DNA of 21,459 nt from DASTBU01 sp035711845 (GTDB taxonomy: Bacteria > Acidobacteriota > Vicinamibacteria > Vicinamibacterales > 2-12-FULL-66-21), in NCBI GenBank assembly GCA_035711845.1, contig DASTBU010000041.1:1-21459 (forward strand), read 5' to 3'. The position numbers were made by a program, and so were the translations under genes. This document shows, one piece after another, positions 1 through 7,181 of the stretch. Below the pieces are notes generated by a model. That model saw only the letters and a list, made by a program, of their open reading frames with translations, did not search any database and had not been told where the DNA came from. Each line of letters begins with the position of its first letter. Position 1 is the first letter of the stretch.

Positions 1-24
1 GCCAGCGCATCGCACTATTCCCCA

Positions 25-178
25 GATTCACTTGAGTTGAGATGACCGCGGGTCCTGACGCCCGGCAGCCCCACCCGTCCTCGGCGCCAAAAGCACTTGT
101 CACGCGTGTGGCGCCTGCGCGGCGGGCGGGGCGCCCCGCCGGGCGCCACCCGCGTCGAATGCTCAACTCAAGTGAATC
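25..178. repeat. 17-bp perfect inverted repeat enclosing a GC-rich palindrome
   Basis: Positions 25-41 (GATTCACTTGAGTTGAG) are an exact reverse complement of 162-178. Between them, 108-115 and 142-149 form an 8-bp inverted repeat (GTGGCGCC/GGCGCCAC) that surrounds a perfect 16-bp palindrome at 125-140. The whole block could fold as nested hairpins. It lies at, or just inside, the uncertain 5' end of the first gene. Function unknown; it could be the end of a small non-autonomous element or a regulatory structure. Confidence 0.7.
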
Positions 179-1839
179 GCGGAGTAGAAGCCCTGACGAT
201 TACGCCGCGACCCTCGCTCTCGGCCGGTCACGATCCCGACCAGAACGTTACTCGATCCACGAGCGGGCGACCGGCGCGGGCCCCATCGTCCCCGCTGCTC
301 GTCAGCATTGGCGTGCTGCTTGCCGGCAGCTTCGCTGCATGGCACTACGCCACCCTGGATCTGGCGCTCAGCCACTGGGATGCGCGGGCGCATCTCGTCG
401 TGGCGCGCCGCATCTTCGACAGCCTGACACCCGGATGGCAGCAGATCGGCGCGGTCTGGCTGCCTCTGCCGCACCTGCTCAACATGATCCCCGTGCAGGT
501 GGAGGCGTGGTATCGCACCGGCGCCTCCGGCACCGCCGTCTCCGTCCTCAGCATGGCGGTGGCCGCGTGGGCGCTGGCGACACTGCTGCAGCGAACGACG
601 GGGTCCGGTCTCGCCGGGATCACCGGCGCTGTGCTGCTGATGGCCAACCCCAACGTGCTCTACCTGCAGAGCACCCCGATGACCGAAGCCGTGCTGTTCG
701 GCGCGACGTTGCTCGCCGTGGCCCTCACGGCGCAATGGGTGGAGCAGGGTGCGGGGCGTGCACTCGTCCCCGGACTCGCCTGCGCAGCGGCGTGCATGAC
801 CCGCTACGAAGCGTGGCCCGTCACTGCAGCGCTGATCGTTCTCTCGTGGGCCGTGTTGTGGCGACAAGGCATGGACGCGCGGGCGGCGCTCTCGGCATCC
901 ATGAGGCTTGCCATGTATCCCGCGGTCGCGATCGCGTTGTTCGTGCTGAACAGCCGCTGGACGGTCGGTTCCTGGTTCGTCAGCGGCGGGTTTTTCGTAG
1001 CCGAGAACGACGCGCTCGGACAGATCTCACTCGCCTGGAAACAGGTGCGCGACGGCCTCCACCTGCTCTCGGGGCGGGCAACCGTGTGGCCGGCGTACGC
1101 GTCGGCCGCCCTGATTGTCCTCGCCTTCGCACAATCGCGCGCACGGGCCAGCCTCGTGCTCGCGCTGGCGCCCTTTGCCGCGGCGGCGCTTCCCCTCTAC
1201 GCCTACGTGCAGGGCCATCCCTACCGGATCCGCTACAGCGTTCCGCTCGTCGTCGCATGCGCCGCTGCCGCGGCGACCGGGATCGCGCTGCTCCCCCGAA
1301 AGGCGCGAGGGCTCGCCGCTGTGGGGCTCGTGGCCGCCGTCCTTCTCCAGTCGCAGCCGTTCGACAGATCGACGCCGATCATCGCCGAATCGCAGCGCGA
1401 TGCGCGCAACATGCAGGGCCGGGAAGCGGTCACGCGATTTCTCGAACGGCACTACGACGGCCGGCTCATCATGATGAGCATGGGCTCGCTCGCCCACTAC
1501 ATGCACGACCTGTCGAGGTCCGGCTTCGACCTGCGAGAGTTCCTCCACGAGGGGAACGGCGAACTGTGGATCTTCGCGGTGCTGCTCGGCCCGCGCGGGC
1601 ACGTCGGGTGGGTCGCCATCGAAGAGCGCGCCGAGGGCGGCGACGTGCTGTTCCATCGCAGCCGCGAGAGAGCGACGTTCCTGGATGGGTTCGAACGAGT
1701 GGCCGAAGGCGGCGGCGTCGCGTTGTACCGGGCGGTGTCCGATCGAGTGACAAGTCCCGGCTCGCCGACGACAGAGACACGACAAATGCAAATTCACGGT
1801 TCAAGGTCCGCCGCCGCGGCGGGTGACCATGAACCGTGA
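97..1839 (+). CDS. multi-membrane GT-C type glycosyltransferase-like protein
   Basis: This is a long hydrophobic protein of up to 580 residues. After a poorly conserved-looking, Arg/Pro-rich N-terminal stretch of about 65 residues it has many membrane segments. Its first periplasmic loop carries an acidic motif (SHWDARAHL, Asp95) followed by GAVWLPLPHLL. This layout is typical of GT-C fold transferases (ArnT/PMT/dolichyl-phosphate-mannose mannosyltransferase-like), which move sugars from polyprenyl-phosphate donors at the periplasmic face of the membrane. A soluble C-terminal domain of about 150 residues follows the last membrane helices. The start is uncertain: TTG at 97 gives the longest form, but GTG at 172 or a later codon would remove the odd N-terminus and leave the inverted repeat upstream of the gene. 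The product class is inferred from topology and the acidic loop motif; the sugar and acceptor cannot be told. Confidence 0.65.
   Translation: MSRVWRLRGGRGAPPGATRVECSTQVNRGVEALTITPRPSLSAGHDPDQNVTRSTSGRPARAPSSPLLVSIGVLLAGSFAAWHYATLDLALSHWDARAHLVVARRIFDSLTPGWQQIGAVWLPLPHLLNMIPVQVEAWYRTGASGTAVSVLSMAVAAWALATLLQRTTGSGLAGITGAVLLMANPNVLYLQSTPMTEAVLFGATLLAVALTAQWVEQGAGRALVPGLACAAACMTRYEAWPVTAALIVLSWAVLWRQGMDARAALSASMRLAMYPAVAIALFVLNSRWTVGSWFVSGGFFVAENDALGQISLAWKQVRDGLHLLSGRATVWPAYASAALIVLAFAQSRARASLVLALAPFAAAALPLYAYVQGHPYRIRYSVPLVVACAAAAATGIALLPRKARGLAAVGLVAAVLLQSQPFDRSTPIIAESQRDARNMQGREAVTRFLERHYDGRLIMMSMGSLAHYMHDLSRSGFDLREFLHEGNGELWIFAVLLGPRGHVGWVAIEERAEGGDVLFHRSRERATFLDGFERVAEGGGVALYRAVSDRVTSPGSPTTETRQMQIHGSRSAAAAGDHEP
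1794..1839. terminator. long hairpin across the stop codon of the GT-C gene, possible bidirectional terminator
   Basis: Positions 1794-1803 (TCACGGTTCA) pair exactly with 1830-1839. After one A-A mismatch, 1805-1808 pairs with 1825-1828, and the loop region contains the palindrome CCGCCGCGGCGG (1811-1822). The structure sits between two convergent genes whose stops are only about 20 bp apart. There is no clear T tract, so intrinsic termination is an inference from position. Confidence 0.45.
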
Positions 1840-1857
1840 TCCAATGCGTGTGCCGAT

Positions 1858-2634
1858 TCAGAACCTGAAGCCGAAGGTCACGCTCGACGTCCACCCGCCG
1901 AGATCGATCTTGTCGCCGAGGAAATCGTCCTCCTCGAGCAATCCGTCGTCGTCCGCCTTCTGCCAGCGGAAGTCGGCGCCTATGGACCATGCATCCCCGA
2001 TCGGTGCCCGCAGCCCGAACAGAACCACGGGGCCGACGGCGGTGCCAGACTTGTCGAATGGATCCTGGACGTTGCTGAAGACGAACCCGTCCGCGTCGAT
2101 GAATTCCCCGATCTCCGTGTAGCGCCAGTTGAAGATTCCGATGCCGACGCCAGCGTAGGGCTGGACTGCGGCGCCGCGGCCGAACGGGAGAAACCGAACG
2201 CTCGCCGTGATGGGAACGATTTTCAACTTCAAATCCTGCGCGATATCGCTCTGGTCTTCGTGGGTCTCCCGCGCATACGCGGTCTCCACGGTCTTCCGGT
2301 AGAATCCGACGCCCGCACCCACTTCGAGATAGTCGGTGATCCCGTAGGTCCATTCGCCCCCGAAACTCACGGTGTTGAAGTCGCCGATTTCGAGAGGCTC
2401 GAGGTCTTCCCGCTTCGCGAGATCGATGAGATTGGGAACGATCGCGTCGTCGTCGACGCGGGACTCGGCTCCAGTGAGTGCGAAGTAGCCCAGGTTGAAG
2501 GTCACTGTGTTCCGCGTGTCCGACGAGCCGACCCGCACTATCTGCGCATCTGCCGGCGCGACGGCCACGGCGCCGATCATCAGGCCCGCGGCGAGGATGA
2601 CCCGCACACCAGATTGCCACTGACGTTTCGACAT
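1858..2634 (-). CDS. outer-membrane beta-barrel protein
   Basis: The 258-residue product starts with a clear Sec signal peptide: positive MSKRQ, a hydrophobic run, and an Ala-x-Ala type site near residue 30 (PADA before QIV). The mature part is rich in alternating hydrophobic/polar stretches and glycines (FNLGYFALTG, VGAGVGFYRK, QPYAGVGIGIFNW). It ends in SSVTFGFRF, the terminal aromatic signature recognised by the BAM machinery. This fits a small OmpA/OmpW-like barrel of 8-10 strands. The ATG at 2634 was chosen over an upstream in-frame start because GGAG lies about 8 nt before it and the signal peptide begins there. Its substrate or role cannot be inferred. It lies downstream of the phosphatase gene with a 208-bp gap, so it may have its own promoter. 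Confidence 0.75.
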   Translation of the reverse strand: MSKRQWQSGVRVILAAGLMIGAVAVAPADAQIVRVGSSDTRNTVTFNLGYFALTGAESRVDDDAIVPNLIDLAKREDLEPLEIGDFNTVSFGGEWTYGITDYLEVGAGVGFYRKTVETAYARETHEDQSDIAQDLKLKIVPITASVRFLPFGRGAAVQPYAGVGIGIFNWRYTEIGEFIDADGFVFSNVQDPFDKSGTAVGPVVLFGLRAPIGDAWSIGADFRWQKADDDGLLEEDDFLGDKIDLGGWTSSVTFGFRF

Positions 2635-2842
2635 GATGACTCTCCGGTCAAGGCTGAGGGACGCACATGGTCCCCAGCTTCCAGTTGGACCCCCCGTCAG
2701 CACGATGCTTGCCAGTGCCCGGGGACGTGCGTGGCGCCTGGCCCGGAATCATCTGGCGCACGTAGCTTTATCTCCCTCTCGCGGCGCGGTCGGGATTCGA
2801 CCCGGCCGTGGTGGTTCCCACGAGGGATGTCCCATCCGGATG

Positions 2843-3673
2843 TCAGTCCGTCCAGTTTCGTGAACGCGGCCGGCTCGATATCTCGCGTATCGTGTCGAGC
2901 ATCTGTTGATGGATACGACCGTTGGTGGCGAGCACGCTTCCGCCCCGCGATCCGAAAGGCGCACCGTCGACCGAGGTGACGGTCCCACCCGCTTCCCGGA
3001 CAATCAGCCCGCCGCCGGCTATGTCCCAGGGCTGCAGCTTCTTCTCCCAGAAGCCATCGAGACGCCCGCAGGCCACATAGCAGAGGTCCAGCGCGGCCGA
3101 GCCGAGACGGCGAACAGCGCGCGCCCGGCGGATGAACGCCTCGAACAGCCGCATCAACTCCTCGGGGTCCTTGTGCACGCCGTAGTGAAACCCTGTGACG
3201 AGAAGCGAATCGATGAGCGTTTCGGCGTGCGACACGCGCACGGGCGCCCCGTTCAGCCAGGCGCCTTCCCCGGCGGCCGCCGTGAACAGCTCACGCCGGG
3301 TCGGATCGTAGACGGCCGCAACGGCCGGCATTCCCCAGATTTCCAGCGCGAGCGAGGAACAGAAGATTGGGAGCCCGTGTGCGTAGTTGGTCGTCCCGTC
3401 CAGCGGATCGAAGACCCAGCAGAATTCTGGCTCGTCGTTGCGCTGCGCCGCGTCGGAAAACTCCTCGCCGAGCACGACGTGCTGGGGAAACCGCTCCGCG
3501 ATCATCGCGCGGAAGCCCCGCTCGACGTCGAGATCGATCTGCGTGACCAGATCGATGGCACCTTTCTTCTCGATGTGAATATCGCGGCCGAAGTGCGCCA
3601 TTTGCACCTCGCCGGCACGCATGACCGCCTCGATCGCGGTCGCAAGGAAGATTGGGGGAAGCGGGTCAGCCAC
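2843..3673 (-). CDS. suhB: inositol monophosphatase family protein
   Basis: The 276-residue protein has the metal- and phosphate-binding motifs of the Mg-dependent, Li-sensitive phosphatase superfamily: GEE around residues 69-71, DPLDGTTNY at 89-97 (Asp89, Asp92) and WDIAGGGLIVREAGG near 216 (Asp217). Length matches SuhB and myo-inositol-1-phosphatases. Members hydrolyse inositol phosphates or related sugar phosphates in the cytosol; some act instead as histidinol phosphatase or FBPase, which sequence alone cannot separate here. The gene starts inside the last codons of the upstream ATPase gene (8-bp overlap), so the two are very likely co-transcribed and translationally coupled. Confidence 0.88.
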   Translation of the reverse strand: MADPLPPIFLATAIEAVMRAGEVQMAHFGRDIHIEKKGAIDLVTQIDLDVERGFRAMIAERFPQHVVLGEEFSDAAQRNDEPEFCWVFDPLDGTTNYAHGLPIFCSSLALEIWGMPAVAAVYDPTRRELFTAAAGEGAWLNGAPVRVSHAETLIDSLLVTGFHYGVHKDPEELMRLFEAFIRRARAVRRLGSAALDLCYVACGRLDGFWEKKLQPWDIAGGGLIVREAGGTVTSVDGAPFGSRGGSVLATNGRIHQQMLDTIREISSRPRSRNWTD

Positions 3674-4109
3674 CGGACGACAGCTTCTTGACCATGCGCA
3701 CTTCCATCCCGCCTTCGGACGCCCGTCTCAGGCTGACGTCGTCCATGAAGCTGCGCATGAAGAAGATGCCCCGGCCGCTCGATTTCAGCAGGTTCTCCGG
3801 CGCGAGCGGATCGGCGATTTCCTCCGGTTCGAAGCCTTCTCCCTGATCGAGGACGCGGACCACGAGCTCGCCGGGGTCCGCGGGAGGCGAGAAGGAGAAT
3901 TCGACGGTGACCAGTTTGTGGAAGTTCTCGCGGTTGCCGTGCTTGATGGCGTTGATGACCGATTCGCGCACCGCCACGCCGATCCAGTGGATCGTCTCCT
4001 CGTCCATCCCCGCCATCCGGCCCATGCGGTCGCTGACGACCTGGACGAAGTCCAGCATGTCGAAGTTGCTATGAATTTGGAGCTTGACCGTACCGCCGCG
4101 GGTCAACAT
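3666..4109 (-). CDS. RsbW-like anti-sigma factor / serine kinase ATPase
   Basis: The 147-residue, single-domain GHKL ATPase has an N box (RESVINAIKHGN, Glu49-Asn53), a G1 box (DQGEGF, 88-93) and a G2 box (SSGRGIFFMRSFMD, about 110-123). No histidine-kinase dimerisation domain is present. Proteins of this size and order are anti-sigma kinases of the RsbW/SpoIIAB type, which bind a sigma factor and phosphorylate a STAS-domain antagonist. No STAS or sigma gene is visible in the window, so the partner is encoded elsewhere. The ATG at 4109 has no obvious Shine-Dalgarno sequence; the small upstream ORF overlapping it could supply coupled translation. Confidence 0.82.
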   Translation of the reverse strand: MLTRGGTVKLQIHSNFDMLDFVQVVSDRMGRMAGMDEETIHWIGVAVRESVINAIKHGNRENFHKLVTVEFSFSPPADPGELVVRVLDQGEGFEPEEIADPLAPENLLKSSGRGIFFMRSFMDDVSLRRASEGGMEVRMVKKLSSGG

Positions 4110-4183
4110 GCGGGCAGGGCGCGGCCCGTGGCAGCGGGTCCGAACGTCAGATGGACGATGGGGTCAGCGGACTTACACGGCAC
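4103..4183 (-). CDS. possible 26-aa leader ORF coupled to the anti-sigma kinase gene
   Basis: A GTG at 4183 is preceded at ideal spacing (7 nt) by TGGAGGTT (complement of 4189-4196), the best Shine-Dalgarno match in this 222-bp intergenic region. The frame runs 26 codons and stops with TGA at 4103-4105, overlapping the downstream ATG (4107-4109) by seven bases. The peptide begins MPCKSADPIV and resembles nothing I recognise. It may be a translated leader that delivers ribosomes to the downstream start, or a chance ORF. Codon pattern cannot decide at this length. Confidence 0.35.
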   Translation of the reverse strand: MPCKSADPIVHLTFGPAATGRALPAC

Positions 4184-4327
4184 GCAGTAACCTCCATTCT
4201 AATCCGGATACGCTCGAAAGTGCGAATCATCCCTGGGCCGCCTCGGACGAACCCCGACGCGCCAGAGGCCCAGTGCCGTCAGATACTGCAATGCGCCTGC
4301 TCTCCCCTCGGGCCCCTGTGCGAATGT

Positions 4328-4333
4328 TATAGT
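4328..4333 (+). promoter_or_regulatory. candidate -10 element (TATAGT) for the aroA operon
   Basis: TATAGT ends 7 bases before the ATG at 4341. If used, transcription would begin at or within a base or two of the start codon, giving a leaderless mRNA. No good -35 box is visible 17 bp upstream. No Shine-Dalgarno sequence precedes either candidate start (GTG 4332, ATG 4341), which agrees with leaderless initiation but does not prove it. Confidence 0.4.
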
Positions 4334-4340
4334 GCAAATC

Positions 4341-5645
4341 ATGCCTGGCACGGCAGCCGACGCCGTGATCGTCCGTCCCGCAGCAGCCGCCACGGGCCGG
4401 ATTGCCGTGCCCGGAGACAAGTCCATCTCGCACCGCTACGCACTGCTGGCGGCGGTGGCCCGTGGCACATCGGTCATCGAGGGGTACTCCCCCGGCGCCG
4501 ACTGCGCTGCCACGCTGGCCTGCCTGCGCCGCCTCGGCGTTCGGATCGACGGGCGGCAATCCACAATCCAGGTCGAGGGGCGTGGATTCGAGGGCCTGAT
4601 CGCGCCCGATTCGGTCCTCTACGCGGCGAACTCTGGCACGACGCTGCGTTTGCTGGCTGGAATCGTCGCGGGCCGTCCGTTCCGCAGCGTGCTCGACGGA
4701 GACGCCTCTCTGTCGAACCGGCCCATGCGCCGTGTGATGGAACCGCTGGTGCGCATGGGGGCCGCCATCACCGCCAGGGACGGACGGCCGCCGCTGACGA
4801 TCCAGGGCGGCCCGCTGCGCGGCATTTCGCATCGGCCCGACGTGCCGAGCGCTCAGGTGAAAAGCGCGGTGCTGCTTGCGGGCCTCCAGGCCGCAGGGCG
4901 CACGAGCGTCACGGAGGTCGTGGCCACTCGCGATCACACCGAGCGTGCACTGGAGGCGTTCGGCGTCATCGTCGAGCGGGAAGGGAGCGCCGTTGCCATC
5001 GACGGCGGACAAGCGTTGCGGCCGTGCGGGCTGAGCGTGCCGGGCGACGTTTCGAGCGCTGCATTCTGGATCGCGCTGGCCGCCGCGACCCCCGGATCGG
5101 ACATCCGCATCGAGAATGTGGGATTGAACCCGACTCGAACCGCGGTCATCGACGTCGTTCGGCGGGCGGGGGCGATCGTGGAGGTCGAGCTCGAGAGAGA
5201 ACGTCACGGCGAGCCCGTTGGACGTCTCCGCGTGAAGGGCGGCGCGGCCCGAAGTTTCTCGATCGATCCGACTGAAGTGCCCGCGCTCATCGACGAGATC
5301 CCTGCGCTCGCCGCGCTCGGCGCGCTGCTGCCCGAAGGTGAACGGATGCAGGTGCAGGGCGCCGGTGAATTGCGCGTGAAGGAAAGCGACCGTATCGAGG
5401 GTCTGGCCGCTGGCTTTCGTGCCCTGGGTGCGAGCGTTGACGAGTATCCGGACGGCTTCCAACTGGTAGCGCGGCCGCTGACCGGCGCCACCGTGGATGC
5501 GCGCGGCGATCACCGGCTGGCGATGGCCTTCGCCGTTGCAGCCACGGGCGCGCGGACGCCTTCCGTCATTGCAGGCGCCTCCTCCATCGTGGTCTCCTAT
5601 CCCGGGTTCTTTGATGAGCTGGCCCGGCTCGCGCCCGCCCGGTGA
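4341..5645 (+). CDS. aroA: 3-phosphoshikimate 1-carboxyvinyltransferase (EPSP synthase)
   Basis: This enzyme joins phosphoenolpyruvate to shikimate-3-phosphate in the sixth step of the shikimate pathway, in the cytosol. Family motifs appear in order (numbered from ATG 4341, 434 aa): GDKSISHR with Lys27, NSGTTLRLL (97-105), SAQVKSAVLLAGL (from 170), RDHTE (197-201), NPTRT (from 263), DEIPALA with Asp318, ELRVKESDRI, and DHRLAMAF near the C-terminus. NSGTT, SAQVK, RDHTE and NPTR are the combination used to recognise class II EPSP synthases, rather than the E. coli-like class I. GTG at 4332 is an alternative start adding three residues. The TGA stop overlaps the GTG start of the shikimate kinase by four bases, so the two are translationally coupled. 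Confidence 0.95.
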   Translation: MPGTAADAVIVRPAAAATGRIAVPGDKSISHRYALLAAVARGTSVIEGYSPGADCAATLACLRRLGVRIDGRQSTIQVEGRGFEGLIAPDSVLYAANSGTTLRLLAGIVAGRPFRSVLDGDASLSNRPMRRVMEPLVRMGAAITARDGRPPLTIQGGPLRGISHRPDVPSAQVKSAVLLAGLQAAGRTSVTEVVATRDHTERALEAFGVIVEREGSAVAIDGGQALRPCGLSVPGDVSSAAFWIALAAATPGSDIRIENVGLNPTRTAVIDVVRRAGAIVEVELERERHGEPVGRLRVKGGAARSFSIDPTEVPALIDEIPALAALGALLPEGERMQVQGAGELRVKESDRIEGLAAGFRALGASVDEYPDGFQLVARPLTGATVDARGDHRLAMAFAVAATGARTPSVIAGASSIVVSYPGFFDELARLAPAR

Positions 5646-6160
5646 ACCTCGATAAGATCTATCTGGTCGGGTTCATGGCGGCCGGCAAGACCACCGTCGC
5701 GCGGGCCCTCGCAAGGCGGCTCGGCTGGCACGCCGAGGACATCGACGAGTTGATCGAGGCCCGCGAGCGGCGCCCGGTTGCCGACATCTTCGCGCGAAGC
5801 GGCGAGGCATACTTCCGCACCGTCGAACGCGAGATCCTCCGGCTCCTGTTGCCGCTCCGACATGTCGTCGTGGCCACCGGCGGAGGCACGTTCGCGGATC
5901 CCGAGAACCGCGCCGCCATCATGCGCGACGGCCTGTCGATCTGGCTCGATGTGCCGTTCGAGGCGGTCCTGGCGCGGATGCCAGCCGATGGCCGGCGGCC
6001 GCTGGCCGCCGATCGGATCCAGATGGAACGGCTGTTCGTGGCCAGGCAGGCGGCCTATGCGCTGGCACACGTACGGATCGAAACGGGGTTGGCGCCGCCG
6101 GAAGAAATCGCCGAGCGGATCCTCGACGGCATCAACAATTGGACCTCTGAAACGCGGTAG
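5642..6160 (+). CDS. aroK: shikimate kinase
   Basis: The 172-residue P-loop kinase phosphorylates shikimate with ATP, one step before the AroA reaction. Visible elements are the Walker A loop GFMAAGKTT (10-18), the shikimate-binding acidic motif DIDELIE (33-39), FRTVE with Arg59, the ATGGGTF glycine motif (79-84) and the lid arginines DGRRPL (116-121). Length is normal for AroK/AroL. The GTG start shares GTGA with the aroA stop, and the next gene begins three bases after its stop, indicating one operon. Confidence 0.95.
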   Translation: MNLDKIYLVGFMAAGKTTVARALARRLGWHAEDIDELIEARERRPVADIFARSGEAYFRTVEREILRLLLPLRHVVVATGGGTFADPENRAAIMRDGLSIWLDVPFEAVLARMPADGRRPLAADRIQMERLFVARQAAYALAHVRIETGLAPPEEIAERILDGINNWTSETR

Positions 6161-6163
6161 CGA

Positions 6164-6907
6164 TTGCGGTATCTGATCCTCTCTGACATTCACGCGAACA
6201 TGGACGCGCTCGAGGCGGTCCTGTCCGCATTCCCGCCGGAGACATGGGACCGCCTGGTCGTGCTCGGCGATCTCGTCGGGTACGGCGCCTCCCCCAACGC
6301 GGTCATCGATCGCGTCCGGGCTCTGAACCCAGTCGCCATCATCCGCGGCAACCACGACAAGGCCTCCTGCGGCATCGACGACGCGAGCAACTTCAATCAG
6401 ATCGCCCGGGTCGCGGCGCAGTGGACGTGCGGCACGCTGACGCCCGATAACCGGGAGTACCTGCGCAACCTGCCTGCGGGGCCGCTCGCAATCGACAGCC
6501 GCGTGGAAATCTGCCACGGCTCGCCATTCGACGAAGACCACTACATTTTCGATGCCGACGATGCGCAGCGTGCGCTGGATGCCGGGGACAAGCAACTCTG
6601 CCTCTTCGGGCATACGCATCTGCCGGTGATCTTCCGCAGGACCGGTTCCACCTACGACGGCTTCATCCCCGAGGGAGACGCGGAGGTCGACCTCTCGCTC
6701 GAAGAGGGTGTCCGTTATGTGGTGAATCCTGGGTCGGTTGGACAACCGCGAGACGGCGACCCGCGCGCGGCATTCGGCCTCTACGAATCCGATGGGCCAA
6801 CGTTGACGCTCGTGCGTGTCCCCTACGCGGTGGACGCGGCGCAACGACGCATCATCGCGGCCGGACTGCCGACGACGCTCGCAAACCGCCTCGCGGTGGG
6901 AAGGTAG
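6164..6907 (+). CDS. calcineurin-like metallophosphoesterase
   Basis: The 247-residue protein has the full dimetal site of the MPP superfamily: DIHAN (Asp8, His10), GDLVGYG (Asp36), GNHDK (Asn63, His64), CHGSP (His118) and GHTH (149-152). It resembles the YfcE/YmdB-type phosphodiesterase branch. Possible activities include phosphomonoesters, cyclic nucleotides or nucleotide pyrophosphates; substrate cannot be read from the sequence. The start is a TTG placed three bases after the aroK stop, directly before the conserved first strand (RYLILSDIH), so no later start is plausible. It is the last gene of the aroA operon, and its stop is followed at once by a repeat array. Confidence 0.88.
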   Translation: MRYLILSDIHANMDALEAVLSAFPPETWDRLVVLGDLVGYGASPNAVIDRVRALNPVAIIRGNHDKASCGIDDASNFNQIARVAAQWTCGTLTPDNREYLRNLPAGPLAIDSRVEICHGSPFDEDHYIFDADDAQRALDAGDKQLCLFGHTHLPVIFRRTGSTYDGFIPEGDAEVDLSLEEGVRYVVNPGSVGQPRDGDPRAAFGLYESDGPTLTLVRVPYAVDAAQRRIIAAGLPTTLANRLAVGR

Positions 6908-6910
6908 ACG

Positions 6911-7026
6911 GAATGCTGAATGCTGAATGCTGAGTGCTGAATGCTGAATGCGGAAGGCGGAAGGTCTGAAGGTCGAATTTGTGGCTGTCGGTTTCGCATT
7001 CAGCATTCAGCATTCAGCATTCAGCA
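6911..7026. repeat. GAATGCT heptamer array with inverted arms (locus 1)
   Basis: Six tandem copies of GAATGCT (one GAGTGCT, the last GAATGCG) run from 6911 to 6952. After a unique spacer of about 43 bp, four and a half copies of the reverse-complement unit GCATTCA run from 6996 to 7026. The arms can pair in several registers to form a long cruciform or RNA hairpin. The block fills the gap between two convergent genes, starting 3 bp after one stop and ending 2 bp before the other, so it could also end transcription from both sides. Confidence 0.9.
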
Positions 7027-7028
7027 CT

Positions 7029-7181
7029 TTACAGATTCTTCCTCCGCTCCTCTCGCCTCCGCAACTCGGCGGCGAAGGCGTCTTGCGCCGCGCGCGATCC
7101 CAGGACCCAGCCGATCACGATCCCGATCAACAGCGTCGCGGGGATGAAGATGAAGTGCGCGGCCGACATCTCGCCGATCAT
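7029..7181 (-). CDS. 50-aa single-pass membrane peptide at the end of the ccm operon
   Basis: The ORF begins ATG at 7181, overlapping the ccmD stop as ATGA, and encodes 50 residues. A hydrophobic helix (FIFIPATLLIGIVIGWVLG, about residues 10-28) is followed by a charged tail rich in Arg and Glu (ELRRREERRKNL). A second ATG four codons later is an alternative start. The overlap and position as last gene of the cytochrome c maturation operon support a real coupled gene. I do not recognise the family. It looks like a small assembly or anchoring subunit, by analogy with CcmD, but that is inference. Confidence 0.6.
   Translation of the reverse strand: MIGEMSAAHFIFIPATLLIGIVIGWVLGSRAAQDAFAAELRRREERRKNL

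Noticed and set aside
42..1826. Long Arg/Pro-rich plus-strand frame of 594 codons over the first gene
   Set aside because: It is an out-of-frame shadow caused by high GC; composition is unlike a folded protein, while the other frame shows clear membrane helices.
2770..2842. tRNA-like T-arm (GGGTCGAATCCCGACC on the minus strand) after the phosphatase gene
   Set aside because: The T loop is one base short, and no matching acceptor, D or anticodon stem is found upstream.
6911..7026. CRISPR array
   Set aside because: Units are 7 bp with no unique spacers between them, and no cas genes are present.
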